Source: Scatosoma sp045660265 (GTDB lineage: Bacteria; Bacillota; Clostridia; Christensenellales; Borkfalkiaceae). From it: a stretch of 39,575 nucleotides of DNA. Shown one piece after another: positions 31,214 through 39,575 of the stretch (the stretch's first letter is position 1; every line of letters starts with the position of its first letter). The notes beneath the pieces are model-generated. The model saw only the letters and a program-made list of their open reading frames with translations, had not been told where the DNA came from and made no database searches. Position numbers and translations under genes: made by a program. Where the stretch lies: assembly GCA_045660265.1 (NCBI GenBank), contig JAZRDM010000035.1, positions 1 to 39,575 of the forward strand, in the 5' to 3' direction.

Positions 31214-31242
31214 TTGACAAAAAAAGGGTTTTGTTGTATAAT
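31214..31242 (+). promoter_or_regulatory. Consensus sigma70 promoter of the V-ATPase operon
   Basis: Perfect TTGACA (31214-31219), 17-bp spacer and perfect TATAAT (31237-31242). The leader to the first ATG (31301) is about 50 bases and includes a GCTAC/GTAGC inverted pair (31253-31257 with 31286-31290). Confidence 0.95.
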
Positions 31243-31300
31243 GCTATTATGGGCTACGAAAGGGCTTTTTACCCCAAAAGAGAGTAGCTAACGAGGTTTT

Positions 31301-31621
31301 ATGACGAACGACATTATAAAATCGATTAAGCAAGCGGAAGAGCAAGCGCAGGCGATAAAAGAAGCGGCTTTGGCAGAAGCGGAAGCGTGCGTAAAGCAAG
31401 CGGAAGCGGCTTCTATAAAAGAATCGGAAACAATGGAACAAGTCTGTCAAGCTTATAAAAATTCGCAGCTGAAAGATGCTGAAAAAATCGCGCAGGAAAA
31501 CTACTTGCGCGCGCTTGAAGCGCAGCGTGAAAAATCGGGGACGGAATGCTCGAAAATTTTAGAGGATTCGGAAGGATACGTTGGATTGATTGTAGGGAGG
31601 ATAATTCGTGGCGATTGCTGA
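31301..31621 (+). CDS. V-type ATPase subunit G/H-like coiled-coil protein
   Basis: 106 residues, almost wholly charged Ala/Glu/Lys/Gln-rich helix (EAALAEAEACVKQAEAA), the pattern of the peripheral-stalk subunit that pairs with subunit E (AhaH/NtpF class). It is first in the operon, immediately before subunit I, the usual place for this subunit in bacterial V-ATPase operons. Its end overlaps the start of subunit I by 14 bp. Assignment rests on position and composition because these coiled coils have little sequence signature. Confidence 0.75.
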   Translation: MTNDIIKSIKQAEEQAQAIKEAALAEAEACVKQAEAASIKESETMEQVCQAYKNSQLKDAEKIAQENYLRALEAQREKSGTECSKILEDSEGYVGLIVGRIIRGDC

Positions 31622-33590
31622 GATGAAAAAATTTTCACTCGTGGCAATGTCGTACGATAAAGACGCAATTTTAAACGCGCTGCATAAAACCAACGCGGCG
31701 CAGATAACCTTGCACGAAGAAACAGAGCAAACGGTTGCGCCAAGTGTGGAAGCGGAAGAATTGCAATCCTATCTTTACAGTTTAGACGCGGCGCTAAACG
31801 CGCTATCCAGCGAGATTGAAAATTTTAATAAAGAGCATAAAATTAAATCGGAACTTTTACAAGACGGTTTTGAGATTTCGTACGACGATTTTATCGCGGC
31901 GGGCGCGCAAATGGCAGAAATGGATGCTACCATACAAAAAATCAACGCGCTTATCGACGAGAAAAATGCATTGAAAAACGAAATTGCCAAGCTTGCAAAG
32001 CAAATCGAAAGTAGCCGAATTTACGCTTGCGTAGACATACCGTTTGGGAATTTGGCCTCTACGGCAAAAACGAAAATTCGCTTAGGGATTATCGCGGCGA
32101 CGGTGGCGGAAAATTTCCAAAAAGCATTGCAGGAAATAGAACTGTGCAGTTGTATTCAGTACGGTATATATGGGGACAACGCGTTATTTTTGGTGGCGGC
32201 ACATAAAAGCGTTGCGCAGGAAACGGACGGCGTGCTTTCGTTATACGGTTTTTCAGACCATATGTACGAACAAGATAAATCTGGTAAGCAAATTTACGAA
32301 GAGCTTTGCCAAAAGAAACAAGAGGCGGCAAATGCATTGGCGGAAAATTCGCAAGCTTTATATGCACTAAAAGAGTGCATTCGTCCTTTAAAGGTGTATT
32401 ACGAGTATCTTTCGTTTGAGTTAGAAAAGAAACTTTCTCAAAATAAGATGAGGGAAACGGATAAGACGTTTTTCTTGCAAGCGTATGTACCGCAAATTGC
32501 GGAAGAAAAGGTAAAAGAGGCAATTGAAAAGGTTTCATCTGCAACGTATATGCAGTTTACCGAGCCTTCAGAAACGGATGAACCGCCTACGCTTTTGCAA
32601 AATAACGGCGTCGTTTCTAATTTCGAGTCGATTACGAATATGTACTCTGCCCCCAATTATCGAGAATTCGATCCTAACGCCGTGATGGCATTTTTCTACA
32701 GCGTATTTATGGGATTTATTATCGGGGATGCTGGATACGGCATATTGATGGCGTTAATCGGCGGATATTTGTGGTTAAAAAACCGTGAGAATCCGACGGG
32801 GATGTCTAGGCTTGCCGGGGCGTTTGCGTGCGGCGGCTTGTTTGCGATTATCTGGGGTGCGCTGTTTAATTCGCTTTTCGGGTTGCCCGTATTACCTACG
32901 ACGGTAATGCCTGATCCGCAAAGCAGCAGATGGCTGTTTATCGGCATTCAAGTACCTAGCGTATTAGTAATTAGCTTACTTGTAGGGATTTCTCAACTGT
33001 GTGTTGGATATATTTGTAAGGCGATACAATGCTGGAGACGCGGACAAGTGGCAGATGGTATTTGCGACGGCGTCTTTTGGGCGATTTTCTCTATTGGCGT
33101 GGCGTTGGCAATCGTTGGCTTGGTGGAAGAATTACAACTTCCCATCTTTGCGACGATAGGCGGAATTATGGCGGGCGTATCCTTGTTGTTGGCTGTGGTA
33201 ACAGCGGGCAGAAAGGAAAAATTCTTTGGCAAGTTTATCAAGGGATTTGGCGCGGCATACGGCGTTATTAACTACGCTTCGGATATTTTAAGCTACGCGC
33301 GTTTGTATGGGCTTATGCTTTCGGGCGCGGTTATTGCAAAAATCGTTTCTAACTACGGCGTTGGATTTATCGTTAGCGGTTCTATTCCTATGATCATTTT
33401 GGGTATTGCGTTGCTGTTGGTAGGGCATGCCTTTAACTTGGTAATGAATTTGCTGGGCGCATATATTCACGACGCAAGATTGCAGTACGTAGAATTTTAC
33501 GGCAGATTTTACGAGGGCGAAGGGGAATTATTTACGCCGCTTGGTGCAAATAAAAAATATATCCGCTTGTCGCCTATTACGAAAGAATAA
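31608..33590 (+). CDS. ntpI: V-type ATP synthase/ATPase subunit I (a subunit)
   Basis: 660 residues. A cytoplasmic N-terminal half of long helices (1-350) is followed by about seven to eight membrane segments from AVMAFFYSVFMGFIIGDAGYG on. The ion-path Arg is probably Arg565 in LSYARLYGLMLSG, and GHAFNLVMNLLGAYIHDARLQYVEFYGRFYEGEG is the family C-terminus. It forms the stator ion half-channels facing the K ring. GTG at 31608 is chosen as start because GGGAGG lies seven bases upstream; the next ATG at 31623 is too far from that site. Confidence 0.93.
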   Translation: MAIAEMKKFSLVAMSYDKDAILNALHKTNAAQITLHEETEQTVAPSVEAEELQSYLYSLDAALNALSSEIENFNKEHKIKSELLQDGFEISYDDFIAAGAQMAEMDATIQKINALIDEKNALKNEIAKLAKQIESSRIYACVDIPFGNLASTAKTKIRLGIIAATVAENFQKALQEIELCSCIQYGIYGDNALFLVAAHKSVAQETDGVLSLYGFSDHMYEQDKSGKQIYEELCQKKQEAANALAENSQALYALKECIRPLKVYYEYLSFELEKKLSQNKMRETDKTFFLQAYVPQIAEEKVKEAIEKVSSATYMQFTEPSETDEPPTLLQNNGVVSNFESITNMYSAPNYREFDPNAVMAFFYSVFMGFIIGDAGYGILMALIGGYLWLKNRENPTGMSRLAGAFACGGLFAIIWGALFNSLFGLPVLPTTVMPDPQSSRWLFIGIQVPSVLVISLLVGISQLCVGYICKAIQCWRRGQVADGICDGVFWAIFSIGVALAIVGLVEELQLPIFATIGGIMAGVSLLLAVVTAGRKEKFFGKFIKGFGAAYGVINYASDILSYARLYGLMLSGAVIAKIVSNYGVGFIVSGSIPMIILGIALLLVGHAFNLVMNLLGAYIHDARLQYVEFYGRFYEGEGELFTPLGANKKYIRLSPITKE

Positions 33591-33606
33591 AGCGAATTTC
33601 GCTTTA
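33588..33606 (+). other. Small hairpin between subunits I and K
   Basis: An 8-bp perfect stem (33588-33595 with 33599-33606, loop ATT) beginning at the subunit I stop codon. There is no strong T-run. Such hairpins can mark RNA processing ahead of the highly expressed ring subunit. Confidence 0.5.
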
Positions 33607-33651
33607 AAAAATAAAAAATTAAGAGAAAAGAAAAATCGGAGGATTTTATTT

Positions 33652-34095
33652 ATGGGTTACACTATTGCTATGCTGAGTATCGCTTTGTGCGTGTTGTTGT
33701 GCGGTATCGGTTCTTGTATCGGGTTGTATCAAACGAGTTCTGCAGCTGCAGGCGTTTTGAGCGAAGACCCTAAAAAGTTTGGTAAAGTAATGGTACTTGT
33801 GCTTCTTCCTGCAACGCAGGGTATTTACGGCTTTATTATCGGTATTATCGCGTCTGGCGTAATCGATCCTGCTGTTTCTGTAGAAATGGGCTGGGCGTTA
33901 TTTGGCGCTGTTTTACCTATGATGGTTTCAGGTTTGGTTTCTGCAATTATTCAAGGTAAGTCTGCTTCGAACTGTATTTATGCAGTAGGCAAGCAAGAAT
34001 CCTTGTCGGGTAAATTGATTGTTTATCCCGGTATGATCGAATTCTATGCAATTCTTGGCTTGATTATCTCGATTATGTTGGTAGGCTTATTTTAA
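33652..34095 (+). CDS. ntpK: V-type ATPase subunit K (rotor ring), Na+-type ligands
   Basis: 147 residues from ATG 33652 (GGAGG upstream), a two-hairpin (four-helix) rotor subunit. The single ion-binding Glu130 lies in PGMIEFYAILG of the fourth helix; the equivalent site in the second helix is Thr55-Gln56 (LPATQGIYG). Gln101 (SAIIQGKS) also lines the site. Thr, Gln, Gln and Glu at these places match the Na+ ligands described for Enterococcus hirae NtpK, so the pump probably moves Na+ rather than H+. Na+ use is inferred from residues. Confidence 0.92.
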   Translation: MGYTIAMLSIALCVLLCGIGSCIGLYQTSSAAAGVLSEDPKKFGKVMVLVLLPATQGIYGFIIGIIASGVIDPAVSVEMGWALFGAVLPMMVSGLVSAIIQGKSASNCIYAVGKQESLSGKLIVYPGMIEFYAILGLIISIMLVGLF

Positions 34096-34120
34096 TTGAT
34101 AGAACCTAAGGGAGAAAAAA

Positions 34121-37100
34121 ATGAGAAAAAAATGGTTACTTTCGCTTTTAGCGGCAGTAGTTGCGTTTGCTTGTACGCTTACAGCATGCAACGATACGGG
34201 GAATAACTCGGATAGTAACGGTGCAGCAAACAGTGGTACGCAATCAGAACAAAATTCGGATAGCAACGTAGAGGATTCTGCTTGCGCGCATACTGGCGGC
34301 GAGGCGACGTGTACGGCAAAAGCGGTGTGCGACGTTTGCGGTAAGCCTTACGGCGAGCTGGCTGCGCACGAATATACAGAGTTGAAATTTAACACCTCTT
34401 CGCACTGGTATGAATGTGTATGCGGCGCGAAGGATGCGGAAAATCAGCAAAAGCATTCCGGCGGCACGGCAACTTGCGAAGCGAAAGCAGAATGCGAAGT
34501 TTGCGGAAAAGCGTACGGTTCGTTAGCGCACGAATATTTGTTGTTAAAGTGGAACGATGGAACGCATTGGTATGAATGCGAATGCGGAGACAAGAATGCG
34601 TTTACCGTACAATCGCATACGGGCGGCGAAGCAACTTGTACGGAGCAAGCGGTGTGCGGCGTTTGTAATCAAGCCTACGGCGAATTGGCTGAACATACGG
34701 GCGGCGAAGCAACTTGTACCACGCAAGCGGTGTGCGGTGTTTGCGGAAATTCGTATGGCGAATTGGCTGAACATACGGGCGGTGAGGCAACTTGTACTCA
34801 ATTAGCGTCTTGCGGCGTTTGCGGTCAAGAATACGGAAGATTGGCTGCGCATAATTATGAAAAATTAAATTCGGATAATTTAACGCATTGGTATGCATGC
34901 GAATGCGGCGCGAAAGACGAGAACTCGATAACGGAACACGATTACACTGAGTTTGAGCAAGGCGAAGGCGTGTATTGGTATAACTGTATTTGCGGCGCGA
35001 AAGGCGAAGAGCAGCAAAACAAGTCGGTAGAAGAATGCGTCGATTTCGTGGTAGAAGTAGAAACAGGCCGCGAAATTCGCGTATTACAGCTTACGGACGT
35101 ACAGACGATTAGTTCTGATCAAAAACGCTATCCCACTCGCGTAAGTGCTAGTTCGGCGGCGGATATTTTTAATGGCTATCAAAAATATATCGGCCAAGTA
35201 ATTGATCGCTACGATCCCGATTTTATCATTATGACGGGGGATAATACATACGGCGAGTTTGACGATAACGGTCAGCAATTGCTTTCCTTAATCGAATTTA
35301 TGGATTCTTTCCAAATTCCTTGGGCTCCCGTATTTGGTAACCACGACAATGAAAGCAATATGGGCGTTGACTGGCAATGTCAGCAATTCGAAAGTTCGAA
35401 ATACTGCTTGTTTAAGCAAAGAACGTTGACAGGGAATGGTAACTATTCCGTAGGGTTGACGCAGGGTGGCGAATTAAAGCGTGTGTTCTATATGCTCGAC
35501 TCCAACGGCTGCAGCGCCATGAGCGCAATTTCCTTGGCGAACGGACATAGCAAGACGTCGGTTGGTTTTGGTCAAGACCAAATTGATTGGTATAGCGCAA
35601 GCATGGAAGAAATCAACCGTTCCTTCCCGAACGCAAAACTTTCGATGGTGTTCCATATTCAAATTTATGCGTTTGAAAAAGCAATGAGACAATATGGCTA
35701 TAACGCATCGACGGTTCAAAGCAATCCTATCAACCTCGATACTTTAGACACAGCGAAAGCAAACGGCGATTTCGGCTACATCGGCAGAGCGGCGAAAGGA
35801 CCTTGGGATAGCGATTACAAGGTTTGGAATACCATCAAGAAATATGGCGTAGATTCCGTATTTGTAGGGCATGAACATTGCAACAGCGCGTCCATTATGT
35901 ACGAAGGCGTACGTTTGACGTATGGGCAAAAGAGTTCGACGTTTGACAGATATAACTTGATTGCTGCGAATGGGGAAATTACCAACACAGGCGTGACCTA
36001 TTCGGGTACGCCGATTATGGGCGGTACGTATATCAACCTTTCGGAAATGGACGGCAGTATCTCGGATATGGGCTTGTATTTATACGACCACAATCTTGGT
36101 TGGGAAACGCCTGAAAAAGAAGATGAAAAAATTACCATTGATAATATTCCTGCCGACGCGACGGTAACGGAATTTGATTTCGACGGTACGGACTTTGACA
36201 CAATGGTTACGACGGATACGATTAAGGGCGGCGCAGCGAAAAAGATAACGGACACGGCCAGTGTACCCACAGGGTTTACGGATAGCGTATATGGACGTAC
36301 TACCAACGATTTGGCATGCGTAGGGATTAGCTACTCTGATGACATCAATGCAGATGGTTTGTTGGCTGTATTTGTAAGGATGTACGTAAGCAAATATGCG
36401 ATAACGTCGGATAAAACGCCGTTGATTCGTATTTATAACGCAACGGAAAATAAGGCTTTGAACGAATTAGGATATGAAGATCTTGGCGGCGAATACGGCA
36501 AATGGATAACGATTGATATTTTACCTATGCTTAAGAGCTCGGCGGGGATTATCGAAAACGGTAAGCTTGCTCCGTTTACGTTGTTGTATCGTTTCTATGG
36601 CGCGGAAGAAGGTACGGTATATTTCGATTCCATCACGATGGTAACGGATGGGGATTTGTATTTGACCAAAGACATTAAAACGACAGAATTCGATTTCAAT
36701 GGTACGAGCTTTAATACGACGGTGACGACAGCGGGAATCAATCCTGCTGCTGCGAAAATAGTCGAAGATACGTCGAGTGTGCCTGCTGGATTTACGGGCA
36801 GCGTATATAGCTATACTACGAATAACTTTGGATGCGTAGGGGTAAAATTCCCTCAAGACGTAAATGCGGATAGTTTGCGGTCTGTATTCGTGAAAATGTA
36901 CGTAAGCAAATATACGATAACGGCTGGAAAAGCGCCTTTACTTCGTATTTATAACGCAACGGATAATACTATTTTGTGCGGATTAGAATACGAATCGCTT
37001 GGCGGCGTATATGACAAATGGGTAACGATTGATATTTTACCTATGCTTAAGAGCTCGGCAGGAATTATCGAAAACGGTAAGCTTGCTCCGTTTACGTTGT

Positions 37101-37687
37101 TGTATCGTTTCTATGGCGATACAGCGGGTACGGTATATTTCGATTCGATTACGGTTATATCTAACGGCGATATGTATAGCTTTGGCTCGAATGAAGAAGT
37201 GGAAGGCGACGGTGAACAAGCAGGGGATAGAAAATACGAAGTTGTTCGCGACGAAAATTGCTATCAATACAAAGTAAGCGAATTTGACGGCGTTGCAGGG
37301 ACCTTAGAAGGCGGTTCGCAAGCGTTTATGGAAATCGACGAAAAGAGCTATTCGATTAAATTCTCTTTAACGGCGGAAGCGTTTAACGGCGGACTTTGCG
37401 TATTTGCTTATACAAACGAAAAATCTCCTCAATCGGGCATTTGCGTGCGTATTACGAAATCTCTTATAGAGATTGGTAAGGCATCTGCATCAAAGACTTT
37501 GAAAGAAAATACGACGTACGAAGTAAAAGTAGGTTTCGTATCCTTGTTTAACGATAACACCGTATATACGTTTATTGAAATCGACGGTAAATTAGTCGTA
37601 TGGGAATTGGTAGAGGTTTACGGCAAAACGCCGGGAAATATCGTTATTCTCTCGACGAATTATAACGATTCGTTTACGATTGCTTAA
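34121..37687 (+). CDS. Large lipoprotein metallophosphoesterase with tandem repeats
   Basis: 1188 residues. A lipoprotein signal peptide (LTAC, Cys at about 23) leads to about six Cys-rich repeats (HTGGEATCT, CGVCG, HWYECECGAKD patterns, residues 55-300), then a calcineurin-like phosphoesterase: Asp326-Val-Gln, GNHDNE with Asn407-His408-Asp409, and GHEHCN. As in the paralog at 1556 the first motif is D-x-Q. After it come two copies of a 172-residue beta-sandwich-like domain and a C-terminal concanavalin-like domain, both plausible glycan binders. It is thus an exported, surface-attached enzyme of unknown substrate. It sits between V-ATPase subunits K and E on the same strand, 25 bp after K with a good ribosome binding site. 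Confidence 0.85.
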   Translation: MRKKWLLSLLAAVVAFACTLTACNDTGNNSDSNGAANSGTQSEQNSDSNVEDSACAHTGGEATCTAKAVCDVCGKPYGELAAHEYTELKFNTSSHWYECVCGAKDAENQQKHSGGTATCEAKAECEVCGKAYGSLAHEYLLLKWNDGTHWYECECGDKNAFTVQSHTGGEATCTEQAVCGVCNQAYGELAEHTGGEATCTTQAVCGVCGNSYGELAEHTGGEATCTQLASCGVCGQEYGRLAAHNYEKLNSDNLTHWYACECGAKDENSITEHDYTEFEQGEGVYWYNCICGAKGEEQQNKSVEECVDFVVEVETGREIRVLQLTDVQTISSDQKRYPTRVSASSAADIFNGYQKYIGQVIDRYDPDFIIMTGDNTYGEFDDNGQQLLSLIEFMDSFQIPWAPVFGNHDNESNMGVDWQCQQFESSKYCLFKQRTLTGNGNYSVGLTQGGELKRVFYMLDSNGCSAMSAISLANGHSKTSVGFGQDQIDWYSASMEEINRSFPNAKLSMVFHIQIYAFEKAMRQYGYNASTVQSNPINLDTLDTAKANGDFGYIGRAAKGPWDSDYKVWNTIKKYGVDSVFVGHEHCNSASIMYEGVRLTYGQKSSTFDRYNLIAANGEITNTGVTYSGTPIMGGTYINLSEMDGSISDMGLYLYDHNLGWETPEKEDEKITIDNIPADATVTEFDFDGTDFDTMVTTDTIKGGAAKKITDTASVPTGFTDSVYGRTTNDLACVGISYSDDINADGLLAVFVRMYVSKYAITSDKTPLIRIYNATENKALNELGYEDLGGEYGKWITIDILPMLKSSAGIIENGKLAPFTLLYRFYGAEEGTVYFDSITMVTDGDLYLTKDIKTTEFDFNGTSFNTTVTTAGINPAAAKIVEDTSSVPAGFTGSVYSYTTNNFGCVGVKFPQDVNADSLRSVFVKMYVSKYTITAGKAPLLRIYNATDNTILCGLEYESLGGVYDKWVTIDILPMLKSSAGIIENGKLAPFTLLYRFYGDTAGTVYFDSITVISNGDMYSFGSNEEVEGDGEQAGDRKYEVVRDENCYQYKVSEFDGVAGTLEGGSQAFMEIDEKSYSIKFSLTAEAFNGGLCVFAYTNEKSPQSGICVRITKSLIEIGKASASKTLKENTTYEVKVGFVSLFNDNTVYTFIEIDGKLVVWELVEVYGKTPGNIVILSTNYNDSFTIA
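34616..34849 (+). repeat. Three tandem 78-bp repeats coding for Cys-rich modules
   Basis: Units start at 34616, 34694 and 34772 and share the opening CATACGGGCGGCGAAGCAAC with few changes. Each codes for 26 residues with paired Cys (ATCT, CGVC). Confidence 0.9.
36165..37190 (+). repeat. Two tandem copies of a 172-codon domain
   Basis: The copies are offset by 516 bp (for example 36515 and 37031). The stretch coding DILPMLKSSAGIIENGKLAP is nearly identical in DNA in both copies, while the rest has diverged, suggesting gene conversion or recent duplication. Confidence 0.85.
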
Positions 37688-37697
37688 CGAAAAAAGA

Positions 37698-37734
37698 GCT
37701 GTATCGCAAATAAACATTTTATCTGCGATACAGC
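37698..37734 (+). other. Hairpin after the inserted lipoprotein gene
   Basis: An 11-bp perfect stem (37698-37708 with 37724-37734, 15-base loop) ten bases after the lipoprotein stop codon. No T-run follows, so it may be a processing or weak attenuation site before subunit E. Confidence 0.6.
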
Positions 37735-37787
37735 CACTAAAAATAACTAGGGTTTTATAAAAAAATCATTCATCAAAAGGACGGACT

Positions 37788-38360
37788 ATGAGCACGCAAA
37801 ACATAGTGGAAAGAATTTTGTCCGACGCGAACGCGGAGGCTGAAAAAATTATCAACGACGGTAAGCTGAATGCGGCGCGTATTCGACAAAAATGCGCGGA
37901 GGATAATAAGCTTAAGCAAGATGAAGCACAGGCGGAAGTGCGCGCTAAAATTACCTTTTTAACAGAAAAGAAGCAGGCGGCAGCTCGTCTCGAATGCGCA
38001 AAGCTTGCGCTGTCGGCAAAACGCAGGGTCATAGATCAAATTTACGCAATGGCGTTAAGCAGACTCATTGCTTTGGAGAAAGAGCAGACGTTGGATCTTG
38101 CAGAGCGTTTATTAGAAAGTTACGCGGAACAAGGGGACGTTATTCATCTTGCTCAAAATTTTGCTTATGAAAAAGATTTAAAGCTTTTGCCTGTTATCAA
38201 GGCAAAAGGGTTAAGTATTTGCGAAGAAAGAGCGTCAATAGACGGCGGTATGATACTTGTAGGCAAAATTTCGGACAAAGACTTGTCTTACGGCGCGCTT
38301 TTAAGTGCGGATAGGGCGCAGTTTGAATCGGAGATTGCAGCAAAGATTTTCAACGACTAA
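37788..38360 (+). CDS. ntpE: V-type ATPase subunit E
   Basis: 190 residues. The N-terminal half is a charged helix (ILSDANAEAEKIINDGKLNAARI and on) forming the peripheral stalk with the G/H-type subunit; the C-terminal half (about 100-190) is globular with GGMILVGKISDKDLSYGALLS typical of subunit E. AGGAC lies upstream of ATG 37788. It is separated from subunit K by the lipoprotein gene but keeps the usual operon order. Confidence 0.88.
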   Translation: MSTQNIVERILSDANAEAEKIINDGKLNAARIRQKCAEDNKLKQDEAQAEVRAKITFLTEKKQAAARLECAKLALSAKRRVIDQIYAMALSRLIALEKEQTLDLAERLLESYAEQGDVIHLAQNFAYEKDLKLLPVIKAKGLSICEERASIDGGMILVGKISDKDLSYGALLSADRAQFESEIAAKIFND

Positions 38361-38392
38361 ATAAGGGCAAAGAATTTTAAGGCGGAGTAATT

Positions 38393-39373
38393 ATGGCAAG
38401 AAGCATAATATACACAAACGGCGTTATCGCGGCGAAAGACAAATATCTTTTAAAAGATAAAATTTTACGCTTTTGCGAACTGAGCGCAGAGGAAGCATTT
38501 CGAATGCTAATCGAAAGCGGCTTTGGTGGCGGCGCGGAAACGGCTGAAAACGTTTATGAATATGAAAAGCTGATTGAAGCGGAAGAGCGGGCGGTGGACG
38601 AATTCATTTTAGAATATGCGCCTTCTAAGGAAGAGCAGGCGTATTTACTCTCTCCGCGTGATTTCCATAATGCGAAGGCGATTTTAAAAGCGACGTATTT
38701 AAAAACGGACGCCGAGAAAATGCTTGCGCCGCAAGGAGAAATAGCCATAGAAAAGCTGGTTGCGTACATTCAAAACGGCGATTTTTCCGCTTTAGAAAAG
38801 GAATATCCCGAGTTGAAAAAGGCGTGTGAGGACGGATTGGCGTCTTTGCAAGAAGAGGAAGTGAGCGGGGCAGAGCTGAGCGAAATTTTTGAAAAGGCAG
38901 CCTACGCATACGCAACGAGAATTTGTAAGAAAAACAGTACGTTGCGGCATTTATTACAAACCAAAGCGGATATGACAAATATTTTAATTGCATTCCGCGC
39001 GAAAGAAGAACAAAAAGCAAAAAATAAATATTTACCCGGCGGAACGTTAGATGAAGCTACGCTGTCAAAATTATTTTTAGATGGTGAAAAAGCAGAAGAT
39101 GCTTTTAAGTATAGCGTTTATCGTGCGTTTGTAAGGCTTTGCTTGGATGCAAAGCAAAAGGGGTTGCCGTTCACGGCGGCGGAAAAAATCCGCGACGGAT
39201 ACGAGACGGAATATTTCCAACAACGGAGATACAATTTAAAACACATACAACCCTTTTTGTATTACGTGTTTAGACGCAGAACGGAAAACGCTAACGTGCG
39301 TATTGTATTCGTATGTCTGCTTGCAGGCTTAAAAGAAGCGGAAGTAAAAAAGCGGTTACGCGCGGCGTTTTAA
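38393..39373 (+). CDS. ntpC: V-type ATPase subunit C (d/AC39 type)
   Basis: 326 residues, all-helical, the size expected for the funnel-shaped subunit linking the central shaft to the K ring. The YLLSPRDFHNAKAILKATYLK segment and the later NILIAFRAKEEQKAKNKYLPGGTL match the family layout. It starts 32 bp after subunit E with AGGCGGAG upstream. Confidence 0.88.
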   Translation: MARSIIYTNGVIAAKDKYLLKDKILRFCELSAEEAFRMLIESGFGGGAETAENVYEYEKLIEAEERAVDEFILEYAPSKEEQAYLLSPRDFHNAKAILKATYLKTDAEKMLAPQGEIAIEKLVAYIQNGDFSALEKEYPELKKACEDGLASLQEEEVSGAELSEIFEKAAYAYATRICKKNSTLRHLLQTKADMTNILIAFRAKEEQKAKNKYLPGGTLDEATLSKLFLDGEKAEDAFKYSVYRAFVRLCLDAKQKGLPFTAAEKIRDGYETEYFQQRRYNLKHIQPFLYYVFRRRTENANVRIVFVCLLAGLKEAEVKKRLRAAF

Positions 39374-39384
39374 GGGGGTAAGAG

Positions 39385-39575
39385 ATGATTGGGAAAACAG
39401 CAATTGTCGGCGACGGCGATAGCATTATGGTATTTAAAGCGGCGGGGGTGGCAACTTTTCCCGCGGAAAATGAAAAAAAAGCACGGGATGTTTTGCGTAA
39501 GATTGCAAAAGAATATCAAATTATATTCTTAACGGAAGATTTGGCGCAGAATATGACAGAGTTTTTAAAGCGATT
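39385..39575 (+). CDS. ntpG: V-type ATPase subunit F, cut by window end
   Basis: The first 63 codons are visible. IGKTAIVGDGDSIMVFKAAGV and the following IIFLTEDLAQNM are typical of the small central-stalk subunit F. AAGGGGG precedes the ATG, 11 bp after subunit C. Subunits A, B and D would be expected beyond the window. Confidence 0.85.
   Translation, partial: MIGKTAIVGDGDSIMVFKAAGVATFPAENEKKARDVLRKIAKEYQIIFLTEDLAQNMTEFLKR

Overview
The window reads as a chromosomal segment of an anaerobic, gut-type Firmicute (class Clostridia). It is moderately AT-rich with many GC-rich third positions. The reasons are strong AGGAG-type ribosome binding sites, lipoproteins with an LTAC lipobox, repeat-rich surface proteins, a V-type ATPase, oxygen-sensitive glycyl-radical chemistry and no respiratory genes. 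A Christensenellales-like uncultured lineage is a guess from protein style; the sequence alone does not name the species.

Layout. (1) 1-3217: the 3' end of a repetitive cell-surface protein and a lipoprotein metallophosphoesterase. (2) 3300-11423: short plus-strand units with a polysaccharide deacetylase, an alpha-L-rhamnosidase-like GH78 enzyme, a small HD (p)ppGpp-hydrolase-like protein, a GH2 beta-mannosidase-like enzyme, a PlsC-type acyltransferase and an L-cysteine desulfidase-family protein. (3) 11507-12427: a divergent DeoR-type regulator facing a long operon. Both leaders carry the same 17-bp motif (16/17 identical), a candidate operator. (4) 12427-28875: a rhamnose-to-propionate/propanol operon with two SGNH hydrolases, rhaB, rhaA (with an in-frame TAA), ackA, a class II aldolase, pduP-like aldehyde dehydrogenase, Zn alcohol dehydrogenase, four BMC-H shell genes, pduL, a BMC-P vertex gene, pduS-like, pduT-like, a B12-independent glycyl-radical propanediol dehydratase and its radical-SAM activase. 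(5) 28872-28999: a 128-bp symmetric imperfect palindrome. (6) 29048-31052: a PduU/EutS-type shell protein followed by three overlapping or closely coupled genes, EutP/PduV-like GTPase, ParA-type ATPase and a 97-aa Lys/Ala-rich protein. (7) 31214-39575: a V-type ATPase operon (G, I, K, then E, C, F, running off the end), with an 1188-aa lipoprotein phosphoesterase gene between K and E.

How it works together. Rhamnose, possibly released by the GH78 enzyme, would be isomerised (RhaA), phosphorylated (RhaB) and cleaved (aldolase) to DHAP and lactaldehyde. Lactaldehyde is reduced to 1,2-propanediol, which the glycyl-radical enzyme dehydrates to propionaldehyde. PduP, PduL and AckA then take propionaldehyde to propionate with ATP yield, while the alcohol dehydrogenase recycles NADH. 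Four cargo enzymes carry similar amphipathic targeting helices, so the shell encloses aldolase, dehydrogenases and PduL. The set matches the aldolase-containing glycyl-radical microcompartment class known from Clostridium phytofermentans.

The least ordinary parts are the EutP-ParA-97 aa module, which looks like a candidate positioning/partition system for this microcompartment, the stop codon inside rhaA, the shared leader operator, the long palindrome at 28872-28999, and the lipoprotein gene inside the V-ATPase operon. No tRNA, rRNA, CRISPR array, integrase or insertion sequence was recognised, and no gap without a gene exceeds 300 bases.
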